This document shows positions 1 through 5,070 of a DNA stretch of 5,581 nucleotides, in pieces. The stretch is from Clostridia bacterium. GTDB taxonomy: Bacteria > Bacillota_A > Clostridia > Christensenellales > Aristaeellaceae. The position numbers and the translations under genes were made by a program. The notes under the pieces are model-generated. The model was not told the origin of the DNA. It saw nothing but the letters and a program-made list of their open reading frames with translations, and searched no databases. Each line of letters starts with the position of its first letter. Position 1 is the first letter of the stretch. Where the stretch lies: NCBI GenBank assembly GCA_017432405.1, contig JAFRJF010000300.1, positions 1 through 5,581 of the forward strand. Direction: 5' to 3'.

Positions 1-105
1 AAAAACGTGAGCAACGACGACCGCAGGGGCAACTTTGTGCTGACCACGACGGACGGTGTCAGCCTGACTTCCATAACCGTCGCCATAGAGGACGACGCGG
101 GATGA
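1..105 (+). CDS. C-terminal fragment of an unidentified protein (5' end outside the window)
   Basis: The first reading frame is open from the window edge for 34 codons and ends at TGA 103-105. Third codon positions are mostly G or C, like the genes downstream, and the peptide has a beta-strand-like pattern (GNFVLTTTDGVSLTSITVAI) ending in acidic EDDAG. The other two forward frames give either early stops or an Arg/Gln-rich, unprotein-like peptide. I do not recognise the family. It is not an obvious end of EF-Tu, EF-G, S7 or S12, the genes that often precede the S10 operon. It is separated from the S10 promoter by only about 50 nt, with no hairpin-plus-T-run terminator visible, so some read-through into the operon is possible. 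Confidence 0.5.
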   Translation, partial: KNVSNDDRRGNFVLTTTDGVSLTSITVAIEDDAG

Positions 106-127
106 CGCCGGAGCGGATACTTCTCTG

Positions 128-156
128 AAAAATAACATTCAAATCACATAATTCAT
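128..156 (+). promoter_or_regulatory. A/T-rich UP-element-like tract
   Basis: 24 of 29 bases are A or T and there is no G, in a region otherwise strongly GC-rich. It lies immediately upstream of the -35 hexamer, about -64 to -36 from the inferred start. That is where the RNA polymerase alpha C-terminal domains contact UP elements at rRNA and ribosomal-protein promoters. The function is inferred from composition and position. Confidence 0.5.
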
Positions 157-185
157 TTGACTCGTCCCGGCACATGGGGTATAAT
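157..185 (+). promoter_or_regulatory. Housekeeping-sigma promoter of the S10 operon
   Basis: A -35 box TTGACT (157-162, five of six consensus bases) is followed by a 17-bp spacer and a perfect -10 box TATAAT (180-185). The expected start is near 191-193. This is the only strong promoter I find in the window. It faces rpsJ about 280 nt downstream and is preceded by an A/T-rich tract. Confidence 0.85.
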
Positions 186-205
186 GATAAAGCTGTGTGC
201 CGGGA
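165..205. repeat. Perfect 10-bp inverted repeat flanking the -10 box (candidate operator)
   Basis: TCCCGGCACA at 165-174 and its exact reverse complement TGTGCCGGGA at 196-205 are separated by 21 bp that contain TATAAT and the predicted start. The arm centres are about 31 bp apart, close to three helical turns. The left arm lies inside the -35/-10 spacer and is therefore absent from a transcript starting near 192. This argues for a DNA site rather than an RNA hairpin for that transcript. An operator role is inference. Confidence 0.45.
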
Positions 206-271
206 TATTTCTGTGCATTTTTGCCGGAGATGCGCCGGAATAGTTGAACGGACGCAGAGGAGACAAACGGG

Positions 272-283
272 ATGAACCGGTAG
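272..283 (+). CDS. Possible three-codon leader ORF (Met-Asn-Arg-stop)
   Basis: ATG AAC CGG TAG at 272-283 is preceded by AGAGGAG (256-262), a good Shine-Dalgarno match, with 9 nt of spacing. It sits about 80 nt into the leader, just upstream of the hairpin at 294-310. A ribosome terminating there could affect folding of the leader. It may equally be chance: the purine-rich motif could be structural and three codons carry no coding signal. Confidence 0.25.
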   Translation: MNR

Positions 284-293
284 GTTGCGGTGT

Positions 294-310
294 AAACGCG
301 ATTCGCGTTT
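294..310 (+). other. Leader hairpin 1
   Basis: AAACGCG (294-300) and CGCGTTT (304-310) form a perfect 7-bp stem with the loop ATT. There is no following T-run, so it is not a terminator. Confidence 0.55.
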
Positions 311-352
311 GACCAGGCGCGAGGCGCGCAGCCGGTAATTTCCGGGGACCAT

Positions 353-367
353 GTCCGACGATCGGAC
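353..367 (+). other. Leader hairpin 2
   Basis: GTCCGA (353-358) and TCGGAC (362-367) form a perfect 6-bp stem with the loop CGA. The left arm can alternatively pair with GGAC at 346-349, so this helix may be one of two competing states. Confidence 0.45.
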
Positions 368-389
368 GACGGAGCTCATGCCCGTCGCG

Positions 390-413
390 CGGCAGGGGGA
401 GACGCCCCTGCCG
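390..413 (+). other. Leader hairpin 3, strong GC stem followed by an A-run
   Basis: CGGCAGGGG (390-398) pairs with CCCCTGCCG (405-413) to give a perfect 9-bp, very GC-rich stem with a 6-nt loop. It is followed by seven A residues, not T residues, on the + strand, so it is not an intrinsic terminator in the operon direction. On the - strand the T-run would precede the hairpin, so it is not a terminator there either. It is the most stable element of the leader by inspection. Confidence 0.6.
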
Positions 414-428
414 GAAAAAAACAATAGG

Positions 429-446
429 ACACGCCCGGCAGCGTGT
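429..446 (+). other. Leader hairpin 4, just before the rpsJ ribosome site
   Basis: ACACGC (429-434) pairs with GCGTGT (441-446), leaving the 6-nt loop CCGGCA. It ends 13 nt before the rpsJ Shine-Dalgarno and leaves that site free. The loop carries CCGG, as do several other leader segments. Confidence 0.45.
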
Positions 447-459
447 GCATGAGTTCTAC

Positions 460-465
460 AGGAGG
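460..465 (+). promoter_or_regulatory. rpsJ ribosome binding site
   Basis: AGGAGG, 7 nt before the ATG at 473. It fixes the rpsJ start over the in-frame upstream GTG (443) and ATG (449), which would place this motif inside the coding sequence and add residues absent from S10. Confidence 0.9.
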
Positions 466-472
466 AAAAAAC

Positions 473-781
473 ATGGCAAACCAGAAGATCCGCATCAAGC
501 TCAAGGCCTATGAGCATTCCATCATCGACCAGAGCGCCGCGCGCATCGTCGAGACCGCGAAGCGCACGGGTTCCCGGGTGTCGGGCCCCATCCCGCTGCC
601 CACCGAGAAGGAGATCGTGACCATCCTGCGCTCTCCCCACAAGCACAAGGATTCCCGCGAGCAGTTCGAGATGAGGACCCACACGCGCCTCATCGACATC
701 CTGCGGCCCACCCCCCAGACGGTAGACGCTCTGACCAAGCTGGATCTGCCGGCGGGTGTTGAGATCGAGATCAAGCTGTGA
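473..781 (+). CDS. rpsJ: 30S ribosomal protein S10 (NusE)
   Basis: The product is 102 aa, the normal S10 length. It opens with [15 protein letters not shown] and carries the family hallmarks GPIPLPT (38-44), [19 protein letters not shown] (54-72) and the C-terminal [14 protein letters not shown]10 is a head protein of the 30S subunit. In bacteria it is also NusE, which pairs with NusB on boxA RNA during transcription antitermination. It is the first gene of the operon, behind a 280-nt leader, and is the only gene before a 158-nt non-coding gap. The start at 473 is set by AGGAGG and by alignment to the family N-terminus. No truncation or missing conserved segment is visible. Confidence 0.98.
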   Translation: MANQKIRIKLKAYEHSIIDQSAARIVETAKRTGSRVSGPIPLPTEKEIVTILRSPHKHKDSREQFEMRTHTRLIDILRPTPQTVDALTKLDLPAGVEIEIKL

Positions 782-939
782 CGAACAGGGACCGACGGAC
801 GCGCTCTTCCCAGGCATCCTGCGTAGCGGCGGAATGATCGTCCGGATGAAGTCCCAAAGCGCTGCGGCTTATCAACAGGGGCCGCCGAGCCCCGAGCAAA
901 CTGCACAGCGGTTTGTACAATATGTAGAGAGGTGTAACA
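782..939 (+). other. rpsJ-rplC intergenic spacer, non-coding with short hairpins
   Basis: This 158-nt gap is long for an otherwise compact operon. CGGACG (796-801) can pair with CGTCCG (839-844). GGGGC (878-882) pairs with GCCCC (889-893), and GCGGC (864-868) can alternatively pair with GCCGC (881-885). A frame open from ATG 834 runs 53 codons into rplC, but it lacks the third-position G/C bias and a clear ribosome site, so I do not call it a gene. I find no promoter with both boxes and no hairpin-plus-T-run. Confidence 0.5.
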
Positions 940-1581
940 ATGAAAAAGGCAATTCTCGGCAAGAAGATCGGCATGACCCAGATTTTCGTATCTGACGGTC
1001 GCCTGGTGCCGGTCACCGTCGTGGAAGCGGGCCCCTGCACCGTCACCCAGGTGAAGACCCAGAAGAACGACGGCTACGAAGCGGTACAGGTCGGTTTCGA
1101 CGAGCTCTCCGAGCAGAGGGCCAAGAAACTGCTCAACAAGCCCGAGCAAGGTCACTTTGCCAAGGCCGGCGTCAAGCCCGCCCGGCACCTGCGCGAGTTC
1201 CGCTTTGAGGACATCAGCGGCTACAGCGTGGGCGATACCATCAAGTGCGACGTGTTCGCCGAGGGCGACAAGATCGACGTCATCGGCACCAGCAAGGGTC
1301 ACGGCTACAGCGGCGTCATCCAGCGCTGGAACCAGCACACCGGCCCCATGGCGCACGGTTCCAAGTACCATCGCGGCGTGGGTTCCATGGGCGCCAACTC
1401 TGACCCGTCCCGCGTGTTCAAGAACAAGCACATGCCCGGCCAGTACGGCGGAGATCGCGTCACCGTGCAGAACCTCGAGGTCGTCAAGGTGGACGCCGAG
1501 CGCAACCTGCTCATGATCAAGGGCGCTATCCCCGGCGCGAACGGCAGCCTCGTGATGGTGCGCGACGCGGTCAAGGGTTAA
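940..1581 (+). CDS. rplC: 50S ribosomal protein L3
   Basis: A 213-aa product beginning [16 protein letters not shown], the standard L3 start. The family signature and the long internal extension that reaches toward the peptidyl-transferase centre are clear: [12 protein letters not shown] (119-130), then [19 protein letters not shown] (133-151), SDPSRVF (154-160) and VTVQNLEVV (174-182). The [13 protein letters not shown] version of this loop is, as I recall, the style found in clostridia. L3 binds 23S rRNA early and nucleates 50S assembly. The GAGGTG motif at 929-934 lies 5 nt before the ATG. rplD follows after 15 nt. Length and conserved blocks are normal. Confidence 0.98.
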   Translation: MKKAILGKKIGMTQIFVSDGRLVPVTVVEAGPCTVTQVKTQKNDGYEAVQVGFDELSEQRAKKLLNKPEQGHFAKAGVKPARHLREFRFEDISGYSVGDTIKCDVFAEGDKIDVIGTSKGHGYSGVIQRWNQHTGPMAHGSKYHRGVGSMGANSDPSRVFKNKHMPGQYGGDRVTVQNLEVVKVDAERNLLMIKGAIPGANGSLVMVRDAVKG

Positions 1582-1596
1582 TAGGAGGACGCAATC

Positions 1597-2229
1597 ATGG
1601 CAAACGTAAAGGTATTCAACATGCAGGGCGCCGCAGTCGGTGAGATCGCCCTCTCCGACGAGGTTTTCGGCGTCGAGCCCCACATTCCCGCGATGCACGC
1701 GGTGGTGCGCGCCTACATGAATGCGCAGCGCCAGGGCACCCAGTCCGCCCTCACCCGCACCGAGGTGCGCGGCGGCGGCCGTAAGATCTATCGCCAGAAG
1801 GGCACCGGCAACGCGCGCCATCACGGCCGCAGGGCCCCCCAGTTCACCCACGGCGGCGTCGTGTTCGCCCCCAAGCCCCGCGGCTATCGCATCAGCGTGC
1901 CCCGCAAGGTGCGCAGGCTGGCAATGAAGAGCGCGCTGTCCAGCAAGGTGCAAGAGCAGCAGATCATCGTGGTCGACAAGATCGCGCTGGCCGAGGCCGA
2001 GGCCAAGACCAAGAACGTCGTCAAGATGCTCAAGGCGCTGGGCGCCGACAAGAAGGCGCTGATCGTGACCAAGGACGCCGAGCCCATGGTCGTTCGCGCC
2101 GCGAACAACATTCAGGACGTCAAGACCACCTTCGTGGGCAGCCTGAACGTGGTGGATATCCTGAACTGCGACAAGTTCATCATTTCCCAGGACGCCGTGA
2201 AGCTGGTTGAGGAGGTTTATGCAGAATGA
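1597..2229 (+). CDS. rplD: 50S ribosomal protein L4
   Basis: The product is 210 aa, typical for L4. Residues about 44-99 form the extended loop that lines the peptide exit tunnel, with [20 protein letters not shown] (55-74), RRAPQF (78-83) and [10 protein letters not shown] (86-95). The globular part follows with [17 protein letters not shown] (101-117). AGGAGG at 1583-1588 is 8 nt before the start. In E. coli L4 also represses its own operon through the S10 leader. Whether that happens here cannot be read from the sequence. The TGA stop overlaps the rplW start codon (ATGA), which suggests translational coupling. Confidence 0.98.
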   Translation: MANVKVFNMQGAAVGEIALSDEVFGVEPHIPAMHAVVRAYMNAQRQGTQSALTRTEVRGGGRKIYRQKGTGNARHHGRRAPQFTHGGVVFAPKPRGYRISVPRKVRRLAMKSALSSKVQEQQIIVVDKIALAEAEAKTKNVVKMLKALGADKKALIVTKDAEPMVVRAANNIQDVKTTFVGSLNVVDILNCDKFIISQDAVKLVEEVYAE

Positions 2230-2531
2230 AGAGCGCATATGACATCATCAAGAAGCCGGTCCTGACCGAAAAATCCTACCAGGACATGGCCGAAAAGAAG
2301 TTCACCTTCCAGGTGGACGTCCGCGCCAACAAGACCGAGATCAAGCAGGCCCTCGAGAGCATCTTCGAAGGCGTGAAGGTCGATTCCGTCAACACCATGC
2401 GCACGGTCGGCAAGATCAAGCGCCAGGGCCGCACCTCCGGCCGTACCCCCGAGGTCAAGAAGGCCATCGTCACCCTGAAGAAGGATTCCAAGCCGATCCC
2501 GTTCTTCGAGGGCATGGCCGAGGAGGAATAA
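2226..2531 (+). CDS. rplW: 50S ribosomal protein L23
   Basis: The product is 101 aa, in the normal bacterial L23 range. It begins with [13 protein letters not shown] (5-17); the Glu at 15 matches the L23 glutamate that E. coli uses to dock trigger factor. Further on are [14 protein letters not shown] (34-47) and [15 protein letters not shown] (55-69), the loop reaching into the tunnel, then [10 protein letters not shown] (77-86). L23 sits at the exit of the peptide tunnel, where trigger factor and SRP bind. The ribosome site AGGAGGT (2210-2216) is inside the end of rplD, and the start overlaps the rplD stop by 4 nt. It is followed by an unusual 172-nt spacer. Confidence 0.98.
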   Translation: MKSAYDIIKKPVLTEKSYQDMAEKKFTFQVDVRANKTEIKQALESIFEGVKVDSVNTMRTVGKIKRQGRTSGRTPEVKKAIVTLKKDSKPIPFFEGMAEEE

Positions 2532-2543
2532 GCTCCGTTTAAT

Positions 2544-2571
2544 TGGGAATGGGGAATGGTGAATGGGGAAT
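2544..2571 (+). repeat. Four-copy GGGGAAT heptanucleotide tandem repeat
   Basis: The four consecutive units are TGGGAAT, GGGGAAT, GGTGAAT and GGGGAAT. The array is enclosed by an 8-bp inverted repeat, GTTTAATT (2537-2544) with AATTGAAC (2569-2576), which pairs fully if one U-G wobble is allowed. It is also flanked by a 5-bp direct repeat AATTG (2541-2545 and 2569-2573). Four G runs of at least two G give potential for a two-tier G-quadruplex. Similar heptads are, from memory, scattered through intergenic DNA of many gut Firmicutes. A mobile or slippage origin is inference. Confidence 0.75.
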
Positions 2572-2589
2572 TGAACCGCACGGTTCGAT
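2570..2589 (+). other. Intergenic hairpin with GCAC loop
   Basis: ATTGAACC (2570-2577) pairs with GGTTCGAT (2582-2589) through 8 bp, one of them U-G, around the 4-nt loop GCAC. TTGAA (2571-2575) can instead pair with TTCAA (2595-2599), enclosing CGG/CCG (2581-2583 with 2592-2594). It can also pair with the GTTTAA element upstream of the heptads. The three folds exclude each other. Confidence 0.5.
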
Positions 2590-2606
2590 GACCGTTCAAA
2601 CCTTCC

Positions 2607-2647
2607 GGCCCTCAGATGGGCGCTTCCCTTTGAGGCCCAAAGGCCTC
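2607..2647 (+). other. Pair of mutually exclusive hairpins before rplB
   Basis: CCTCA (2610-2614) pairs with TGAGG (2631-2635), extended by GG/CC beyond a bulged C and capped by GGG/CCC (2618-2620 with 2626-2628). The right arm overlaps GAGGCC (2632-2637), which also forms a perfect 6-bp hairpin with GGCCTC (2642-2647) and the loop CAAA. Only one can form at a time, as in switch-type leaders. No U-run follows, and neither helix covers the rplB ribosome site about 40 nt downstream. Confidence 0.45.
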
Positions 2648-2703
2648 CACAATGGTCAGGCCCGCCGACAAAGGGTCAAAACAAGAAAGGGAGAAACAAG
2701 ACA

Positions 2704-3540
2704 ATGGCAATCCGAGTGTACAAGCCGACCTCGCCCGCAAGGCGTTTTATGTCGGTTTTGACCTTCGAAGAGGTCACCAAGAAGACGCCTGAGCGCTCTC
2801 TGGTCACCGACCTGCGCCACCGCGCCGGCCGCAACAACCAGGGCAAGATCACCGTTCGCCATCAGGGCGGCGGCGCCCGGCGCAAGTACCGCATCATCGA
2901 CTTCAAGCGGCAGAAGGACGGCGTCCCCGCCACCGTGAAGGCGATCGAGTACGATCCCAACCGCACCTGCTTCATCGCCCTGCTGGTCTACGCCGACGGC
3001 GAGAAGCGCTACATCCTGGCCCCCCTGGGTCTGAAGGTGGGCGATACCGTGATGAGCGGCCCCACCGCCGACATCAAGCCGGGCAACTGCCTGCCCATCG
3101 CCAACATCCCGCTGGGCACCCTGGTGCACAACATCGAGATCAAGATCGGCCGCGGCGGCCAGATGGTCCGCTCCGCCGGCACCGCCGCCCAGGTCATGGC
3201 GAAGGAGGGCGATTACGCCCAGATCCGCCTGCCCTCCGGCGAGGTCCGCAAGGTGTCCATGACGGCCCGCGCCACCATCGGCCAGGTCGGCAACACCGAC
3301 CACAGCAACGTGCGCATCGGCAAGGCCGGTCGCAGGCGTCACATGGGCGTCCGCCCCACCGTCCGCGGCGTCGTGATGAACCCCTGCGACCATCCCCACG
3401 GCGGCGGCGAAGGCCGTTCCCCGGTGGGTATGCCCGCCCCGATGTCTCCCTGGGGCAAGAAGACCCAGGGCGTCAAGACCCGCAAGCATCATAAGTATTC
3501 GGACAAGCTGATCATCAGCCGTCCCAAGAAGAACAAGTAA
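2704..3540 (+). CDS. rplB: 50S ribosomal protein L2
   Basis: The product is 278 aa, normal for L2. It begins [14 protein letters not shown], then [16 protein letters not shown] (42-57), YRIIDFKR (62-69), IEYDPNR (81-87) and [10 protein letters not shown] (98-107) of the N-terminal RNA-binding domain. The C-terminal domain carries GQVGN (193-197) and the PROSITE-type signature [12 protein letters not shown] (218-229). This runs into HPHGGGEGR, which contains the histidine implicated in peptidyl-transferase function, and then MSPWGKKT. L2 is a primary 23S rRNA binder needed for subunit association and tRNA binding. Its ribosome site is weaker than its neighbours' (AAGGGAG at 2687-2693, 10 nt from the ATG), and it follows the structured 172-nt spacer. 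rpsS starts 22 nt after its stop. Confidence 0.98.
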   Translation: MAIRVYKPTSPARRFMSVLTFEEVTKKTPERSLVTDLRHRAGRNNQGKITVRHQGGGARRKYRIIDFKRQKDGVPATVKAIEYDPNRTCFIALLVYADGEKRYILAPLGLKVGDTVMSGPTADIKPGNCLPIANIPLGTLVHNIEIKIGRGGQMVRSAGTAAQVMAKEGDYAQIRLPSGEVRKVSMTARATIGQVGNTDHSNVRIGKAGRRRHMGVRPTVRGVVMNPCDHPHGGGEGRSPVGMPAPMSPWGKKTQGVKTRKHHKYSDKLIISRPKKNK

Positions 3541-3562
3541 GGCCTGAAAGGAGGCAAACCAT

Positions 3563-3841
3563 ATGAGCAGATCAGTCAAAAAGGGTCCCTTCATTCAGCC
3601 CGTGCTGCTCAAGCGCGTGCAGGAAATGAACGCCAGCGGCGAGAAGAAGGTGCTGAAGACCTGGTCCCGTTCCTCTACGATCTTCCCGGATTTCATCGGT
3701 CACACGGTTGCCGTCCATGACGGCCGCAAGCATGTTCCGGTCTATGTAACCGAGGATATGGTCGGACACAAGTTCGGCGAGTTCGCCCCCACCCGTACCT
3801 TCAGGGGCCACGCCGGTGAAAAAGCGTCGTCTCGCAAGTAA
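3563..3841 (+). CDS. rpsS: 30S ribosomal protein S19
   Basis: The product is 92 aa, the usual S19 length. It opens with [10 protein letters not shown] and continues through [20 protein letters not shown] (32-51), [11 protein letters not shown] (52-62) and the signature region [18 protein letters not shown] (66-83). S19 lies in the head of the 30S subunit beside S13, contacts 16S rRNA and takes part in the intersubunit bridges. AAAGGAGG (3547-3554), 8 nt upstream, is one of the strongest ribosome sites in the window. The gene is spaced 22 nt from rplB and 19 nt from rplV. Nothing unusual is seen. Confidence 0.98.
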   Translation: MSRSVKKGPFIQPVLLKRVQEMNASGEKKVLKTWSRSSTIFPDFIGHTVAVHDGRKHVPVYVTEDMVGHKFGEFAPTRTFRGHAGEKASSRK

Positions 3842-3860
3842 CGGAAGGAGATAGAAAGAT

Positions 3861-4241
3861 ATGGCAACTCGCATTAAAGAGAAGGCCGCGGCGCGCCAGG
3901 CCAATGCCGACAAGCGCCCCCGCGCCACTGCCAAGTACGTTCGCGTAGCTCCCCGCAAGGCGAAGATCGTTGTGGATCTGATCCGCGGCAAGCAGGTTGA
4001 CGACGCGCTGGCAATCCTCATGTATACGCCCAAGAGCGCCGCGCCGGTGGTTGAGAAGCTGCTCAGCAGCGCGATCGCGAACGCCGAGTACAAGGAAATG
4101 GATCGCTCCAGCCTGTACGTCGCGGAGGTGTACGCCAACCAGGGCCCGACCCTGAAGCGTTACTGGGCGCGTTCCCACGGTCGTGCCGACATGATCAAGA
4201 AGCACACCAGCCACATTACGATCGTGCTCGACCAGAAGTGA
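3861..4241 (+). CDS. rplV: 50S ribosomal protein L22 with N-terminal extension
   Basis: The product is 126 aa, somewhat longer than the usual 110-113 aa. The core starts at [21 protein letters not shown] (24-44) and includes [11 protein letters not shown] (71-81) and [14 protein letters not shown] (95-108). The family signature K99 through V122 fits the pattern K-x4-R-S-x-G-R-x9-H-I-x-I-V. L22 touches all 23S rRNA domains, and its beta-hairpin (about 84-112) lines the exit tunnel next to L4, where macrolide-resistance changes occur in other bacteria. The extra roughly 16-18 residues at the N-terminus ([19 protein letters not shown]) are basic and read in frame from an ATG with AAGGAG at 3845-3850, so I keep this start. 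I recall similar extensions in clostridial L22. Confidence 0.97.
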   Translation: MATRIKEKAAARQANADKRPRATAKYVRVAPRKAKIVVDLIRGKQVDDALAILMYTPKSAAPVVEKLLSSAIANAEYKEMDRSSLYVAEVYANQGPTLKRYWARSHGRADMIKKHTSHITIVLDQK

Positions 4242-4254
4242 GGGAGGATTTAAA

Positions 4255-5067
4255 ATGGGACAGAAAGTTAATCCCCACGGCGCCCGCGTCGGTGTCATCC
4301 TGGACTGGAGCACCAAGTGGTACGCTGGGAAAAAGGATTTTTCCAACAACCTGATTGAAGATTACAACATCCGCAAGGCCATCCCCAAGATGATCGAGGA
4401 GACCACCAAGAAGTCCGCCCGCGACGCCCGCGGCGCGAACCCCAGCATCTCCCGCATCGACATCCAGCGCGCAGGCACCAAGCTGCACATCAGCATCTTC
4501 ACCGCCAGGCCCGGCGTAGTCATCGGCCAGGGCGGCGCGGGCGTAGAGGCCCTGAAGAAGGCGCTGGAGAAGATGACCGGCCGCCAGGTGGCGCTGGACA
4601 TCATGGAGATCAAGAACCCCGATACCGACGCCCAGCTGGTTGCCGACAGCATCGCCGAGCAGCTGGAAAAGCGCATCTCCTTCCGCCGCGCAATGAAGCA
4701 GGCCATCAGCCGCTCCATGAAGGCCGGCGCCAAGGGCATCAAGACCTCCTGCTCCGGCCGTCTGGGTGGCGCGGACATCGCCCGCTCCGAAGGCTATCAC
4801 GAGGGCTCCATCCCGCTGCAGACCCTGCGCGCCAACATCGACTATGGCTTCGCTGAGGCCAAGACGACCTACGGCCGCATCGGCGTCAAGGTGTGGATCT
4901 ACAAGGGACAGGTCCTGCCCAAGGACGGCAAGAAGGTTCTGCAGGGCTACACCGACCTGAGGAATCCCTTCGGTGGCCGCAACGACAGGAGAAGGAACGA
5001 CCGCGGTCCGCGCGGTGAGCGCAGGGGCCGTCAGGATCGTCCCGAGCGCAAGGAAGGAGGCAACTAA
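4255..5067 (+). CDS. rpsC: 30S ribosomal protein S3 with an internal insertion and Arg-rich tail
   Basis: The product is 270 aa, against 218 in B. subtilis and 233 in E. coli. It begins [15 protein letters not shown]. The KH domain has its GxxG loop in [11 protein letters not shown] (84-94). The C-terminal domain has [15 protein letters not shown] (167-181), [12 protein letters not shown] (187-198) and [15 protein letters not shown] (204-218). R144, R145 and K148 in SFRRAMKQA match the E. coli mRNA-entrance helicase residues 131, 132 and 135, shifted by 13. That shift comes from an extra segment around residues 52-64 ([13 protein letters not shown]) just before the first KH strand. After VLPKDGKK the protein has a roughly 45-residue tail rich in Arg, Gly and Asp. 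GGAGG at 4243-4247 sets the start; the gap after rplV is 13 nt. Confidence 0.97.
   Translation: MGQKVNPHGARVGVILDWSTKWYAGKKDFSNNLIEDYNIRKAIPKMIEETTKKSARDARGANPSISRIDIQRAGTKLHISIFTARPGVVIGQGGAGVEALKKALEKMTGRQVALDIMEIKNPDTDAQLVADSIAEQLEKRISFRRAMKQAISRSMKAGAKGIKTSCSGRLGGADIARSEGYHEGSIPLQTLRANIDYGFAEAKTTYGRIGVKVWIYKGQVLPKDGKKVLQGYTDLRNPFGGRNDRRRNDRGPRGERRGRQDRPERKEGGN
5054..5060 (+). promoter_or_regulatory. rplP ribosome binding site inside the rpsC 3' end
   Basis: AAGGAGG encodes part of the S3 C-terminus (Lys-Glu-Gly-Gly) and lies 10 nt before ATG 5071. The second in-frame ATG at 5077 would be 16 nt away, which is too far. This agrees with the common L16 N-terminus MLMPKRV. Confidence 0.85.
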
Positions 5068-5070
5068 GCA

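Larger units (their letters stand above)
192..472 (+). promoter_or_regulatory. Long structured 5' leader of the S10 operon
   Basis: About 280 nt separate the predicted transcription start from the rpsJ start codon. The stretch holds at least four short perfect hairpins (294-310, 353-367, 390-413, 429-446), plus CCGG-based pairings such as 332-335 with 342-345. GTCC at 353-356 can pair either with GGAC 346-349 or with GGAC 364-367, so alternative folds exist. In E. coli the S10 leader is the target of L4 autoregulation. I do not see the E. coli architecture here, since there is no hairpin followed by a U-run, so any regulatory mechanism is inferred only from length and structure. Confidence 0.55.
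2532..2703 (+). other. rplW-rplB intergenic spacer with tandem repeat and competing hairpins
   Basis: This is the longest internal gap (172 nt) in the operon. The 5' part is a heptanucleotide array (2544-2571). The middle (2570-2647) contains overlapping inverted repeats that cannot all form at once. The 3' part (about 2670-2703) is purine-rich and ends in the rplB ribosome site. No T-run follows any hairpin and no -10/-35 pair is visible, so I see neither a terminator nor a promoter. A forward frame through the gap translates the heptads into a Gly/Asn/Glu/Trp-rich low-complexity peptide and overlaps rplB out of frame. It is not a gene. Confidence 0.6.

Noticed and set aside
390..420. Strong GC hairpin in the leader as an intrinsic terminator
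   Set aside because: It is followed by A residues on the + strand. On the - strand the T-run would come before the stem. Neither orientation gives a hairpin followed by a U-tract.
351..452. 33-codon frame in the leader from ATG 351 (MSDDRTTELMPVARQGETPL...)
   Set aside because: Its upstream sequence is only a weak ribosome-site match, the frame runs through two leader hairpins, and the peptide resembles nothing known. It more likely reflects chance openness of GC-rich DNA.
916..921. TACAAT as a -10 box for an internal promoter before rplC
   Set aside because: No -35-like sequence lies 16-18 bp upstream, and the start would fall inside the rplC ribosome site.
834..995. 53-codon frame starting in the rpsJ-rplC gap and running into rplC
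   Set aside because: There is no clear Shine-Dalgarno, third positions are far less G/C-biased than in real genes here, and the last part is just rplC read out of frame.
508..2238. Very long reverse-strand open frames, for example about 576 codons opposite rpsJ-rplD and about 407 codons at 4216-5439
   Set aside because: They lie antisense to unmistakable ribosomal-protein genes. They yield low-complexity Leu/Ala/Gly/His/Asp-rich peptides, an expected by-product of strong third-position G/C bias.
2579..2597. GGTTCGATGACC as a tRNA T-arm remnant
   Set aside because: The 7-nt T-loop and 5-bp stem cannot be formed together, and no acceptor, D or anticodon arms are nearby.
2543..2761. 72-codon forward frame through the heptad array into rplB
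   Set aside because: It translates the repeat into Gly/Asn/Glu/Trp low-complexity sequence and then overlaps rplB in another frame, with no suitable start or ribosome site.
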